Shown piece by piece: positions 30,269 to 41,700 of a DNA stretch of 64,000 bases. The position numbers and the translations under genes are program-made. The first letter of the stretch is position 1. Each line of letters opens with the position of its first letter. Under the pieces are notes generated by a model. That model saw only the letters and a list, made by a program, of their open reading frames with translations, had not been told where the DNA came from and searched no databases. The stretch comes from Pseudoscleropodium purum (taxonomy: Eukaryota > Streptophyta > Bryopsida > Hypnales > Brachytheciaceae), in the NCBI GenBank assembly GCA_963969395.1, contig OZ017802.1, forward strand, positions 5,768,501 to 5,832,500, given 5' to 3'.

Positions 30269-33200
30269 ATGGCGATGAGAAAGAAGTTCAAGCAGGAGGA
30301 TCCCCGAAGAGCTTTGGTCGCAAGGCATGGACTCGCAGCCACCGCTGCTGTTGCCGCTGAAGCTGCCATCTCCTTCCCTCTGGACACTCTCAAGACTCTC
30401 AAACAGGTCGAGCCTAAACCCTAAACCATTCTGCTTTTGAATTTCGAGGTGATGAATCCTTCTTAGTTTCACATTATAATGAGGAGTGAAGATTGATTCT
30501 GAATATATTTTCGGTCAATCACGGAAAGGCAGGTGTCTGCAAATGCGGGAATAATCGCCGGGCAGCTTGTGGTCATGAGAGGAGTCCAAACCCTAAACCC
30601 TTTTGCTGTTGAAAATTAAGGCAATTAATCCTCTTCAGTTTCACTTAACGATGAGTGAGGAGTACGATCAATTTTGGTTTTTTCGGTCAATGCAATAAGC
30701 AAGGAGAGGCAGGTCTTTGCAAATGCAGGAATAATCGCAGGGCAGCTTGTGGTCATGAGAGGAGCCCAAACCCTGAACCCTTCTGCTGTTGAAATTTGAG
30801 GCAATCAATTCTTCATTTGCGATTTTCTTATGATTGAGAAATAAGATCGATTGTGGGTATTTTCGGATCAATGCAACAAGTTCGGAGATGCAGGTTCCTG
30901 CAAATGCAGTGAAAATGGCAGGGCAGCTTGTGGTCTTGCCAGTAGCTCAAACCCTAAAGCCTTCTGCATTTGAAATGAGGCGATGAATATCCTTTCTCGT
31001 TTCACGTCGCGATTTTCTTATGATTGAGAAAGAAGATCGATTGGTGAGTATCTTTTCGGTCAATGTAATGATTTTGGATAGCCAGGTTTCTGCAAATGCA
31101 GGGATAATCCGAGGGCAGCATGTGGTCGTCGATGCGAAGAGGGGTCTGGACGCTGTGACTTTGGCATTTGGAATCAGGTCGACTGTTGGAGTATCAGGTT
31201 AGTATGAGAGTCACGTGTTTGCAATCGTGTAAAGATGAGCGCTACTTCTAAGCCTTGAACCCAATATGTTGGAGTGTGATTTCAATTGGAGCAAAATCTC
31301 TTCAGATCAAATTTTGCTCACTCAATGTGTGAATTTTTTAGTGGGAGCTTGTAGACCACTATTGAAGGAATAGTTGACAGCATCATTCCCATTCAAAGTG
31401 TAGCGGCCGTAGACATTTAGCCGAGTCATGCTTATACTCAACCTGCTAATCGAAGGTCAACAGTTAAGTGTATTTAGAAGAGGTGAGTCGCTGTTGGTAA
31501 CAGGGTCAGGCAATAGGAGACGGGATCAGGCACCCTAACGGTTTAGTGTCCTCTACCTTGGTTGGTATTCAGATTTGTAGTCCTTTTCTATGCAGGGTTT
31601 TATGGCGGATTAGGGTGGCAAGCATTGGGAAGATTACCAGTGCTTGGCACGCGCTTCGGTGTTTACGAGCTCTGCTGTGCCTTCACTACAGGTAATTCAT
31701 ACCATTATTGCTCCGCTTAGTTGCAGCTCCATTTCTGAGATATTTATCTGGAGCATTCTGACTGGTATCACTTTTTTCTTTGTTTGCCTTGGAAGGTGAA
31801 CCGGCTGTGGGAGTAGCAATTCATGTTCTCATTTTCAATTCATTTTGATTTTTGATTTTGCAAATTTTTCAAGGTTTCCAATGCATTGCTGCAGTCTCAC
31901 TCTGGGGTATCGTTGGAGCTCTTCAAATTTTATATGTTCTGTAATTGGATAGTCTGCTGGCAGCTTGGATAGGATGACGCAGAGTAGGTTAGAGAGTAAT
32001 TTCTTGATCAATTCAAAAGGTCCTTACGCCCTGAAGGACCTAATTGGGCCTCAGTTTTTCAGAATTGTTGAGTAGGTCATGTCTTTTGTCCAAATTGATG
32101 TATTCTTGACCCAGCATATTTATGGTTCATCACTGATTCTGGTCATATAGACCTTGGTCCCATCTGAATTATGTTTTTCACAAATATGATCAATTCAATT
32201 GGTCGTTTGAAAACCATGAATCCTTGGTCCTTACAGCTGGGTTTATTTTTTATGTATCATGGTAAACTCCAGTGTAAAGATGCTATGACATGTCTGAAAA
32301 CTCATGGATTCGTGACAATGCTTGAGAGTGCCGCAGATGGACGAGCGTCGAGAGAAGTCTCCATCTCGGAGGCCTTTATGGCTGGTCTTTGTGCTGGCGC
32401 AGTGGAGTCCTTTGTGGCAACACCTTTCGACATCCTCAAGTTGCGTGGCCAGATTGCGGCTGTTCAAGTTCCTGAAACCGGAGTAGCCTTGCGTCAACCC
32501 CTTTGGAATGAAATTGAGCAGAGTCTTGTCGTTTTGCCGCATTCACGTCCACAGACGGTGCCTGCCATTAGAACGTACGCTTGGTTGGAAAACGGGACGG
32601 GACGGCCTCATCTTATCAGAGATGTAGCAGGTTTGAAACGTTTGACGGATGTAGAGGGATTGAGTTCGCTTTGGCGAGGCCTGCGACCTGGTATATTTCG
32701 GGATGCTTCATATGCTGGAGTTTTCTTTGGGAGTTGGCAGTATCTTTATGAGATAATGCTGGAGTGGAAAGTCATTAGCATGGACACCAAACCTAGGTAA
32801 GCTCCTCTGTACTTTCCTTCGACAGTCTCTTTTATAACCTTCCTTTTTCCTGTAAGATCTCATCAGAGCCAGTCTTAACTTGCAAAGATACTTTGTAATT
32901 CCATGGTCAGAGAATGTTAGTCATAGGGCAGAGGTAATCAAATCTCGGCAGCATGCATTTTATACTTTCGATTCTTAATCAAAGGAGAATCTGGCATCTA
33001 CAGTAACTCTTCATTGTTGTGGATGAACAGTTCCTTGGAGGATATTCCTCCACTTAAACCATGGCAGCTGAGTGTGAGTGCTGGCTTTGCTGCTGCTTTA
33101 GCAGCATGTGTCTCTCATGCATTGGACACAGCGAAGACCAGGAGTCAAGCTACTGTCATTCCGAAGGTAATCTTACGAATCTCCTCATCCAGTTCTTGAC

Positions 33201-33991
33201 TTTCGCATTGATATGCCCCCCCCACACCAATCAAGTAGGCCGATTAGCCAACTGAGGTGTAAAGACTTTCAAGTTGGGTGCACTCTTTTGTATACTAAGG
33301 GTGGGTTTTGAAACAAGTTGAGCATCCTACCTGTCATCAAAGCATAAGAGTGTCATCAGTGTTGTCATCAAGTCATTATATTTTAAATAGGTGGACACAA
33401 GATGACTAGTGCAGTAAAAACATCACTCAAAATAAAGTGACTCCCACTAGAGTGACTTAAGCACGCAACTGCTACTTGGTTGGTGTGGGAGAATTTAGTA
33501 CTTCAAGCCATTTGGAATACACATATTTAGTATACGAGTCCAATCAAGGAGAAAATGAATGTAAATTTGTTGCAAGCTTGGGTTCAGGAGTTAGCACTCA
33601 TCATTCACTGAACTTGAGCAGTGCTGGAATTTAGTACCAAATTTCAAAGTCGCTACAACTATTTTTTGGTGTCGTCGGTGCCTGAATTGGAGCTCAGATC
33701 ACGCACTTTCGTTCATTTCTATATTCGTGGGATCATGTAATAGGACTTCGTCAAGCGGCATCATAACCCTTGGTTGTTGAATTTCAGCACATGGCTATGG
33801 AAAGAAAATTGCTCAAGTGGGTGAAGCCTGGCAGCTGGCTTCAAAGAACAGCAGGAATAGTTCCTTTCGACCAGCCTCTACTTTGGAGGGGTTTAAAGAT
33901 CCGGGCATTTCAACATGGATTGGCCGCTACAGCGTTGGTGGGCACATACGAAACAGCCATGCAATACTTCATGCACCATAGCAGACGGTAA
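30269..33991 (+). CDS. Mitochondrial substrate carrier family protein, six exons
   Basis: Exons 30269-30406, 31086-31197, 31596-31691, 32337-32796, 33031-33166 and 33788-33991 join in frame to 381 residues. Three carrier repeats are seen. Signature motifs are FPLDTLKT in exon 1, TPFDILKLR in exon 4 and HALDTAKTR in exon 5, the last with Ala replacing the usual Pro. Exon 3 has GFYGGLGWQALGRLPVLGTR, exon 4 ends with SLWRGLRPGIFRDASYAGVF, and exon 6 ends LLWRGLKIRAFQHGLAAT. The order, spacing and total length fit a plant group I remember as typified by Arabidopsis At4g15010, of unknown substrate, in the inner mitochondrial membrane. The N-terminus MAMRKKFKQEDPRRALVARH is usual. An array of partial exon-2 copies fills intron 1, and a long diverged repeat lies in intron 2. 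Exon 2 was chosen at 31086 because only this copy has a donor (TATCAG then GTTAGT) and the right phase. Confidence 0.93.
30407..31125 (+). repeat. Tandem array of the exon-2 region of the carrier gene (about 180 bp units)
   Basis: Four copies of an intron-end plus exon-start segment start their exonic part at 30533, 30713, 30894 and 31086 (spacing 180, 181 and 192 bp), with a partial unit directly after exon 1. Each has TTCGG(T)CAAT, then an acceptor-like GGCAG or TGCAG, then GT-T--TGCAAATGCAG and GGGCAGC-TGTGGTC. The first three copies then run into AAACCCTAAACCC-like sequence and an in-frame stop (after VEN, VEI and MRR) and lack a donor. The fourth is the working exon 2. Confidence 0.85.
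31250..31570 (+). repeat. Dispersed repeat in carrier intron 2 (LTR-like)
   Basis: Homologous over about 320 bp to 40535-40870. Shared blocks in order: (c)ccaatatgt-ggagtgt, ctcttcaga, aaag--cag/gcggcc-tagacat, cc-agtcatgctt-tac, aagtgt/gagtgt, gttggta, gagacc/gagacg, ccctaa-g-ttt and ctaccttgg/gtaccttct. The TGTTGGAGTGTGA start and the internal GGCCGTAGACAT block recall Ty1-copia LTRs, but no target duplication or retrotransposon body is present. It is best called an old solo LTR or a SINE-like copy. Confidence 0.5.
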
Positions 33992-36900
33992 AATACAAAC
34001 CCAGACCTCATCTTTGACACATGATAGGAACCCTCACCCTGCATGAGAAGCGCCATTAGCCAAGTCCTGAAGCTTGCAAAGACTCGACCTCATCAATTGT
34101 TAACAAAGCATTTGCTTTGGACCATGTCACAGAGGTATTCCTGAGACTTACACTACTCAAGGTCAGGTGCAGAATTGGGGATATCAAATCCTCGATTGTG
34201 TCTTCACCAGAGTTAGGATTGTGTCTTCCTATGTTGTAGAGGAGTAGGAGAAAAGCAAGGTTTGTGATTGGAGATCACAATTATCTTTGCTCATCGCACA
34301 CCCCTCCCTTGGGAGCCTTCATCGTGGCTGCAGTGGCTGGATGCTGCATTCCAGTTCTGAGATAGCTTACTGTATGACATTGACACATTGGGGAGTCAAA
34401 CTGCAGCGAGATATCCTGAGCACTTGTTGCAAGTAGTAACTTAGCTTGGAGGAAAAATTATTTATCAACTATAGAATATTTACGTGCGGCCCCTATTGAT
34501 GATCCTGCGGCCTTCACATGAAAGAAGGAGAACCTTGGGGTTAGGAACTCAGGTTCTGCAACTACTGTACCTGTTAGTACTTTGCTGTCAAGAGTGTCGT
34601 GTCACTAAGGTACGAACCTTAACTTAAATTGTCCCTTGGAGGCTCTTGGACTTAGCAGAGAGTGCAGATCCATGATGCTTCAGAGTGAAATTGATTGTAA
34701 CATAAATATATCAGCTGTCAGTTAGACCATTTTAGGGTTGTTTTTTTGTTTTGTTTTTTACACAAATAATCAAATTAGGGTTTCAGCTCTGCTCCCATGA
34801 AGCTTGTGGGTCAACCAGGCTGAATGGAGAATTGACCGTTGACTAGTATTCGAGCTGCAGCAATGTGGGTGCATGGTTTATAATTTGATATAAACCTTGA
34901 AATGTGGGGCCTATCACCACACAGTTGAACTTCAAATTCCTTCACTATGTATGTATGTATGTACCTAATATACAGGTTGCATATGAATGATTTTCTTAAT
35001 TTTTTAATTTTTTCAGAGATTAAAGCACATGTCTTTCATAATTCATAAGATTTTAAGAATTCTTTTGTGGAAATTTGAAATTATTGTAATTTTTTTGAAG
35101 AAAAAGTGAAGGAAGTTCATATCAATTAGAAAAGTGCCTCAAAAAATCTGAAAGTTTCACATTTGTAGATTATACTTACAATGAAGAACATCATTGCCTA
35201 AACAAAATTTCTTATATCATTCTATCTTTTGAAATGTGGTAGTAAACAATCAATTACAATGAAATATTCTTTTTAGTGACTTTTTCAATATTTTCAAGTA
35301 GTGTAAAAACCAATATTTATAGTAGTTATTTCACATAATTTCATTCAATAATGTGCACATTCTATTATTGAATTTGTATACTGGAAAATGAATGAAAAAA
35401 TTCACTACTTCACCTTTAATTGTTGTTAACATGTGTCAAAAGGATGTTAAAAATCCCTCCCAACATTCTAAGATTGAATCATTGCAAGATTTCTTCTAAT
35501 CCCAAGAATATAGGTAAGATAAAGGATTTCAAAGTTTATTTTATAGTAAAAAAAGTAACATATTAGGCTATAACTTCTGACTCCTATTTTCAAATGTGAT
35601 GAAATTTGTTGTATATGAAAGATATTCCTTGTCCACATGTTCAATTAAAATTTCAACCTAAAATATGCAAATTTCTGGTCACAATGACTTGCCCAAAAAA
35701 TCTATACAACTAAAAAACGCAGTTTCTTAGAGATTAAACAGACAATATAGGTTTTAAAATTTTATAGTAGATTTCTATTGAATTTTGGTGATTGTAAGGA
35801 AAATTTGAAATATCCAAATTTTTTATACATGTGACTTTTGGCTTCAAATGCAACATTTTCTTTTTCAATTATAAGGAGTAATTTTAAATCAAATCATTTT
35901 TTTTTTAATGTAATTTGACCATATAGATGTCAAAATGTTATTAATAAGCATTCTTAGAGTTATTTATTTAATCTTTTTTTTCTATAAGTCTCTTATTTAG
36001 TCATTTATTCATATCTAAATATCACAAGATTTGCTATAAAAATTCAATTATTAAGTGTATTATTATTGCTATAAAAATACTATTCAATTTTTTTTAAATG
36101 ATTTTTTTTTGCTTTAATTCAATATATAGTTGATGTTTTAAAAAAAAAATCTCAATTATATTCACCTTCTAATACAACAAGGGACTTAGTATGTTCGATA
36201 AATGGTTTTTAAAATTCTTATAGAAACAAGGAACGCAACTACTTATCCTACTAGAAGATAATTTGTTGGCTAATGATTACAACAAGGTTGTTGTTTTATA
36301 GTTAATTTGCCAATGTTATGTTCTTCATTTTTGGCTTATTATAAATTATTCAACATTATAACTTATAATGAACAAATAGTATTCTTTTTGGATTGTATTA
36401 TGAGAATCTTCTAGCACTATATAGTGAAGTGCAGTAATACTTAGGTGTCACTATAAGTGTAATAATGAAGATGCCAAGTTAGTGTTATTTTAAACTACAT
36501 TAGTTCATTTGAATTATATAATTTTTAATAATTAAATTTTTTTTGGTGAATCCTTGGCCCTCAGCTTAAATAAAATTAGCAAATTGGAGCCCTAAAACAC
36601 TCTAAAATTCCTTACACTAAATGTAGTTTTACCTTCTTTTACACCTTGCCCAATATCTAAAGAATAGAGATGTGGCAGTTTAGAATTGTTTTGGTGCTAG
36701 CCGAATATATTGTTATTGTGAAGTTTTCTCCATGTCCATTACCCTCCTCTGGAAGTGAGTAACAAATGTGAAGAAGTTTGTGAGCAAAGTTTTTGATCTA
36801 ATCTCCAGAGTTTTTTTTCCCAATGGTACTCTACATTTTCACCCCAATTTTTTTATTTAGTGTAGTGGCTCAAGCTTGTAGTGTAAATATTAGCCCATCT

Positions 36901-37504
36901 TTCCGAATCCCATATGATTAGGTTCCAAAATCTTGCATCCTATCTTATAGGTAAATTGATTTTGTAGTTTTTGATTCTCAATGCACGACAAGCACCAAAA
37001 TGGGATGTCACACCTTCACCCAAAACTACATCTAATTGACTCCTATTTCCTCTCACCACCTTTTCATTCTTTTGCAAAATCTGCTAGGTGAAGAAGGTGT
37101 GACTATCCTATTAGTCAATAACCATTGGGCTTAGTGAATTTTCAGCAATAAATCTTCAAAAAACTTTATAATATTTGTTGTAGTCATTGAAAAAATTTAG
37201 CTATGATTCCTTATTTGTAGGACCTCTTCCACCTTTTAAAGAATTCAATGATTTCATTCACCAAACCATGACACCCACTAACTTATTTGTTAAAATTGGT
37301 ATCCTCAATAAATTCCAAGTTTCCAACTCCAGGGAAAGAACAAATTAATTAAAAAGCAAGAACTTAAAATCTCTGGTCCTGAAAATATTCTGGCATTGAT
37401 TAATAAATAGAAACAGGCTGTCTACCTGCAGTCGGTCTCTGCAAGTCAACCACGTCATCATCAAATGCAAAGCGTCTTCGGGACTCGGGAATAACTAAAA
37501 ACGT
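33992..37504. other. Carrier 3' flank and AT-rich spacer
   Basis: About 900 bp after the carrier stop have gene-like composition and probably include the 3' UTR. From 34900 on the DNA is AT-rich with a short (TATG)n run at 34947-34962. Near 35560-35737 the sequence resembles the right end of the TTAA-type P elements (aacttctgact, ccacatg, ttgcccaaaa, aaaaacgcag) and ends TTAGAGA then TTAA, but its left end was not found. No gene was recognised. Confidence 0.45.
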
Positions 37505-38160
37505 CCACAACGTGCGCAACAAGACGGCGTTTATGAGCGCCGAACAGGAAAGATACTCCCAGACTTCGTCGCCTGTGAAACGAACGAATCACTCGGACGT
37601 CCGTCCTCATCGGCCCGTCAGTCCCCGTTCGTCAGCTCAGATATTGTCATGCAGACCTCCAAACTGCTGGATTCGTCCTCGAATCGGACGAACGAAAGGA
37701 ATCGTTGGGACTTGAGACGTACCATCGTCCCTCTTCATGTTGGACCCGCCCCAAATGTTGCGAGTTTGCAGGAGGCCAGTACTCTCAATTAGGTCAAACT
37801 CGAAGGCAAAACGGCGTCGTTTGGACGAACGAAACAGCAGCATCGTGCTTCTCCGTTCGTCTGCACAGTCAAACACTTGGACATCCACTGGAAGGGGACA
37901 AACGAATGGAATTGTCGGGAAGTATCGTCGATTCTCTAGGTTGGACTTGGCCAGCTCTTCCATTGGTTTGGACGAACGAAGTAGTATCCTCGTGCGTCCT
38001 TCTTCGTTCGTCAGTGAAGGCAATCTCCAGCGTATTCAAAAGCGCGTGGTCGGTAAGAGTCGTCCGAAATAGGGACGAACGATCGGAATCGTTGGGAAGT
38101 GGCATTGTCTCTCTCAGTTCGACCTGACTCAGGTTGGAAAGTCTACTACAAACCGTCGCT
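37505..38160 (+). repeat. GACGAACGAA tandem-repeat array upstream of the FKBP gene
   Basis: Two alternating boxes recur. Box 1 is TTTGGACGAACGAA, then ATC-TCGTGC, then TTCGTTCGTC-G, at 37811-37862 and 37967-38017, with a fragment at 37613-37638. Box 2 is GGAC(G/A)AACGA-GGAAT then GTTGGGAAGT and GTTGGACCT-like sequence, at 37686, 37896 and 38073. Unit length is about 155-210 bp. The GACGAACGAA and TTCGTTCGTC blocks are inverted relative to each other and could form hairpins. The array ends about 40 bp before the start codon, so it likely includes promoter and 5' UTR. Confidence 0.75.
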
Positions 38161-38198
38161 CTGAAATTGGCAGCTGTGGAGGTCATCTTCAAGCGGCG

Positions 38199-38711
38199 AT
38201 GGCGACTGCAAGCGTGAAGACGTGGTTGATTTCGGCTCTCTTTGCTGTAGTAGCTTCACTTGCTGTGAATGCTTCCGAGGTTACCCAGCTGCAGATCGGT
38301 GTGAAATTCAAGCCAGAGAGTTGTGAGTTGAAGGCGCACAAGGGCGACCTCGTGAGCGTGCATTACCGGGGTTTACTCTCCGACGGGACGGAGTTCGAGA
38401 ACAGCTATGACAGAGGACAGCCTCTGGATTTCAAGCTCGGGCAGGGGACCGTCATCAAGGGCTGGGACCAGGGGATTCTTGGCATGTGCGTCGGGGAGAA
38501 GCGGAAGCTCAAGATCCCTGCGAAGCTTGCTTACGGCGATCAAAGCATCCCTCCCAGTATACCAGCTGGCGCGGCTTTGATTTTCGACACGGAGCTCGTT
38601 GCTGTGAACGGGCGAACTGGCCCTGGCCCTGATGATGTTGTGGAGGCTCTTCTTGGTGACTTGCCTCCTGAGGACTTAGAATTTGGAGACGCGGTGGCTG
38701 CCTTCAGTTAG
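38199..38711 (+). CDS. FKBP-type peptidyl-prolyl isomerase, secretory (FKBP15/FKBP2-like)
   Basis: A single-exon frame for 170 residues. Residues 1-24 form a signal peptide ([16 protein letters not shown]). [12 protein letters not shown] precedes a complete FKBP domain at about 45-137: [71 protein letters not shown]. Active-site residues of the fold (Y in VHYRG, W in KGWDQG, Y in LAYGD) are kept. It belongs with plant FKBP15-1/15-2, ER-lumenal enzymes that isomerise X-Pro bonds in folding proteins and bind FK506. Unlike those proteins as I recall them, it has no NDEL/KNEL-type ER-retention tail. Instead it ends in an acidic 30-residue tail ([20 protein letters not shown]) and AAFS, so it may be secreted or held in another way. 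The absence of introns may indicate retrocopy origin. The upstream region is a tandem-repeat array. Confidence 0.93.
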   Translation: MATASVKTWLISALFAVVASLAVNASEVTQLQIGVKFKPESCELKAHKGDLVSVHYRGLLSDGTEFENSYDRGQPLDFKLGQGTVIKGWDQGILGMCVGEKRKLKIPAKLAYGDQSIPPSIPAGAALIFDTELVAVNGRTGPGPDDVVEALLGDLPPEDLEFGDAVAAFS

Positions 38712-41700
38712 GTAGTAGGTTTTGCTGTGTGGGGACTTAGAATTTGGAGTCGCCGTTACTTCCTGTAGAATGTAGGTTTTGCTGCTTGATCCGTTCTCGC
38801 ATTCGAGTAGTAGTGTGCGATGCCGCACTCGAAAGAAGCGATTTCTGTGATTATGTGTGGTGGCAGTCGGGAACAGAGCATTTGAGGTTTAGGAGTACAG
38901 TGTAGGAGAGACTAGACATTTACCTTTCCGACTTCAACCTCATTGATTGTACAGATAAGAGAAGGTTGGTGTGCGCGAGAGGCTTGGATAAGCGTACTTG
39001 AGATGTTCAGTGCTGGTGTTGAGGTACTTGTCAATTGCGACATTGTTGACTTGGCGTTTCTGAAGCCTTACTTTGAACGATTTACATATAAATCAGCACT
39101 TGAGTTTTTGAACGTCTGCTGTGTCTCTTGGGACGTCAATGTATCTGTGTTTTGCACTCTGGCAAGTGCGCAATGTCTTGGGAAATGAACCCCGGCAAAC
39201 GCTGACAATCCAGGCAAGCTGTGTTTTGCACTCTGGCAAGGGGTTTTCTTCGAGAAGAGAAAAGAGAAGAGAAACCCTTGCCTGTTGCCACTACAGTACT
39301 GTGCTCTTTCTGGTATAAGTTCTAATCTTTGTAGCTCATAGTTTGAATAGCCTGTTAGTATGACTTCATCGTTTTGGATGTTCCAAATGTATCGAGAATG
39401 CTTTGTAAACCCGTTTACTTGATCGAACTTTACTGCAATTCTTTCATCTGTTAGCAACTCGACTTGACATTTGGTCAGCAGGAATTTTGAAATCTGTAGA
39501 GTTTCGATTGAAAAGAGTTGTCTGACTGAAAAGAGTTGTCTGCCCTACGAAGTCCACTTGGACTCAAATTTTTTAGCAACTTGAGCAGGTCATGTACGGA
39601 CTCTCTTCACGACCAATTTTTTTATTTTAAAATTTTTTTATTTATAGCAACACCCGGAATGTTCTGGTGGTAATTTTTCTGGCCTAGTCTGATTATGCGA
39701 TCCTTCGAATTGTTCATTTCAAAAGGTTACTCCGTATTTTTCTTTCAATGCAACGTTTCTCAGTTATGTCTGGATCAATGCTGTTATCGATTTTATCAGT
39801 ACTTCTATTGATTTTGTTGAAGAGAGTTTGCTTCTCGTGCTTTGCCCATAGGCTCACGGTGATTTTCATCTCTGAAGGTACCAGTTGCATTTTCGGGGGA
39901 GATTCGTGTAGATTTTTGCTCCTAAATGAAGACTCGGTAATGACTTGCGGAATCGACGTTCATTCTTATTTTGAGCTTCTATCAACCTGTTACTTTGTTT
40001 CAATTGAAGTGGATAGCGAAGAAAGTACATGACTGAGGTAGAGAGGGACACTGGTAGGATCAATTTGAATCGTAATTTCAGATACCTTAGTAAGAGTATT
40101 TTACAGGATACCAACCATCTTAATAATAGAGAATAATATTAGAAGCGCTGTCATCACCATCATGGTTCCTATTTCCTAATATATATTCTGGATTGATTGC
40201 TCAAGCTGGTTTGCAGTGGCTCAGCAAAGGGTGAGGTCTTACTGCATGGAGAGAGTTTCTCAGAACGTGGTGCGGGCAAGGATGGGCTCATCTCTCGATA
40301 TTGTTGACTTTCAAGCATCTCAAACTTGAAGGCTGGTTACCCGAAAATGTGTGAAGCTGAGAGTATCATTTGCACAGTGAACATCATGTCCAGACTAAAC
40401 TGGAGGCTTAGTAGCACCATAAGCGATAAAAATGGTGTACTGTTTAGCTATTAGAAGAATTTTATGGATTCATCTTCTGGCATTGCTATAAAGGATGTTT
40501 AAGGTAGAGCATATTTACATCTGTTTTAATGCAATTTAACCAATATGTAGGAGTGTTGTTATTGGGTGATCAATATAGAGCTCTGGAGATCACTTCGGGT
40601 TCAAGAGCCTAACTCTCTTCAGACCGCATCTTTCATCACTACATCTGAATTTCTTATGCAATCTAGCAAAGTAGAGTAACTCCAGTCAATTTTATACAAA
40701 GATCAGTGGCCATAGACATGTAACCAAGTCATGCTTTTACACCGCTTACTACCAAGTCTAACCAAGAGTGTGTGTGTGTGTAGAGATTTTGTTGGTGGCG
40801 GTGACAGTGGTTGGTAGAGGAGATCGACGAGACCAGAGCCCTAATAGTTTTTTCCAGTACCTTCTAGAACTTACTTTATGTATTGCTCAGGCTGTACAAC
40901 TGGGCTAACTTCAATTCCCTCTTCCTCTTCCTTCTTCACACAGCAGCACCTCTAACTTAACTTCATTTTGTTCCTTTGTAACAGAGCAGAGAATGAAGCT
41001 TTTGGTGCGAGTGGTGTTCCACTGTCACGGTGTGGAGGCTGCCGTTCTTTAATTTTGGATCTAGCTAGCTAGCTAGCTACGAGCCTGGCTACTTGAATTT
41101 TTGAAGGGGAAGAAACTCATGTTCTGGAACCCAACTGACTTGATTGGTATAGGTCAGCTGCTGCCTCAGTTTGCCCAGAGTTTTGTGTACTTTTTACCAT
41201 CACATGCCTGAACACCCGCCAGGACAGCTTTACTTAACTGAAGCCTAAGTTAGTTGGTACTCGGGAAGCTCATCTCATCTTTCTGGGACATGATGGATGC
41301 GGAGTTGCAGACCTTTGTGTCAAGGTCTGTTAATTTGATATGAGTGCACACAATCCATGGAATGAAGTCTAAGATTTGGTCTTGTAGGTGGCCATCATGG
41401 GGGACTGAGTCTTGTCACTCTTGTGTACTTTCCAGTTTGAAGTTCCTGGTCTGTAGAAGTCTAGAATGTTAGGAGGGTAACTGGTTAATACTGTGGGTAC
41501 CACAAAAAAAAACCATACTTTTTGCTACTGTGTCTATTTACTATTATTAGAATGAGCATGTTTTCATGTTGGGAAGTGGAAAGAGGTTCTAACACACCAA
41601 GAAATTGTTGCATTTGGACATAGCATGCAAAAGTTACAAAGGGTTAAAATGTTGTTTTTGGTAGAATGATTTTCTAAAATCTATTTCTTCCACATAGGTA

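Noticed and set aside
30533..30980. Exon-2 copies at 30533, 30713 and 30894 as normal internal exons of the carrier
   Set aside because: They lack a donor site and run into in-frame stops, and including them would break the carrier fold; only 31086-31197 fits phase and family length.
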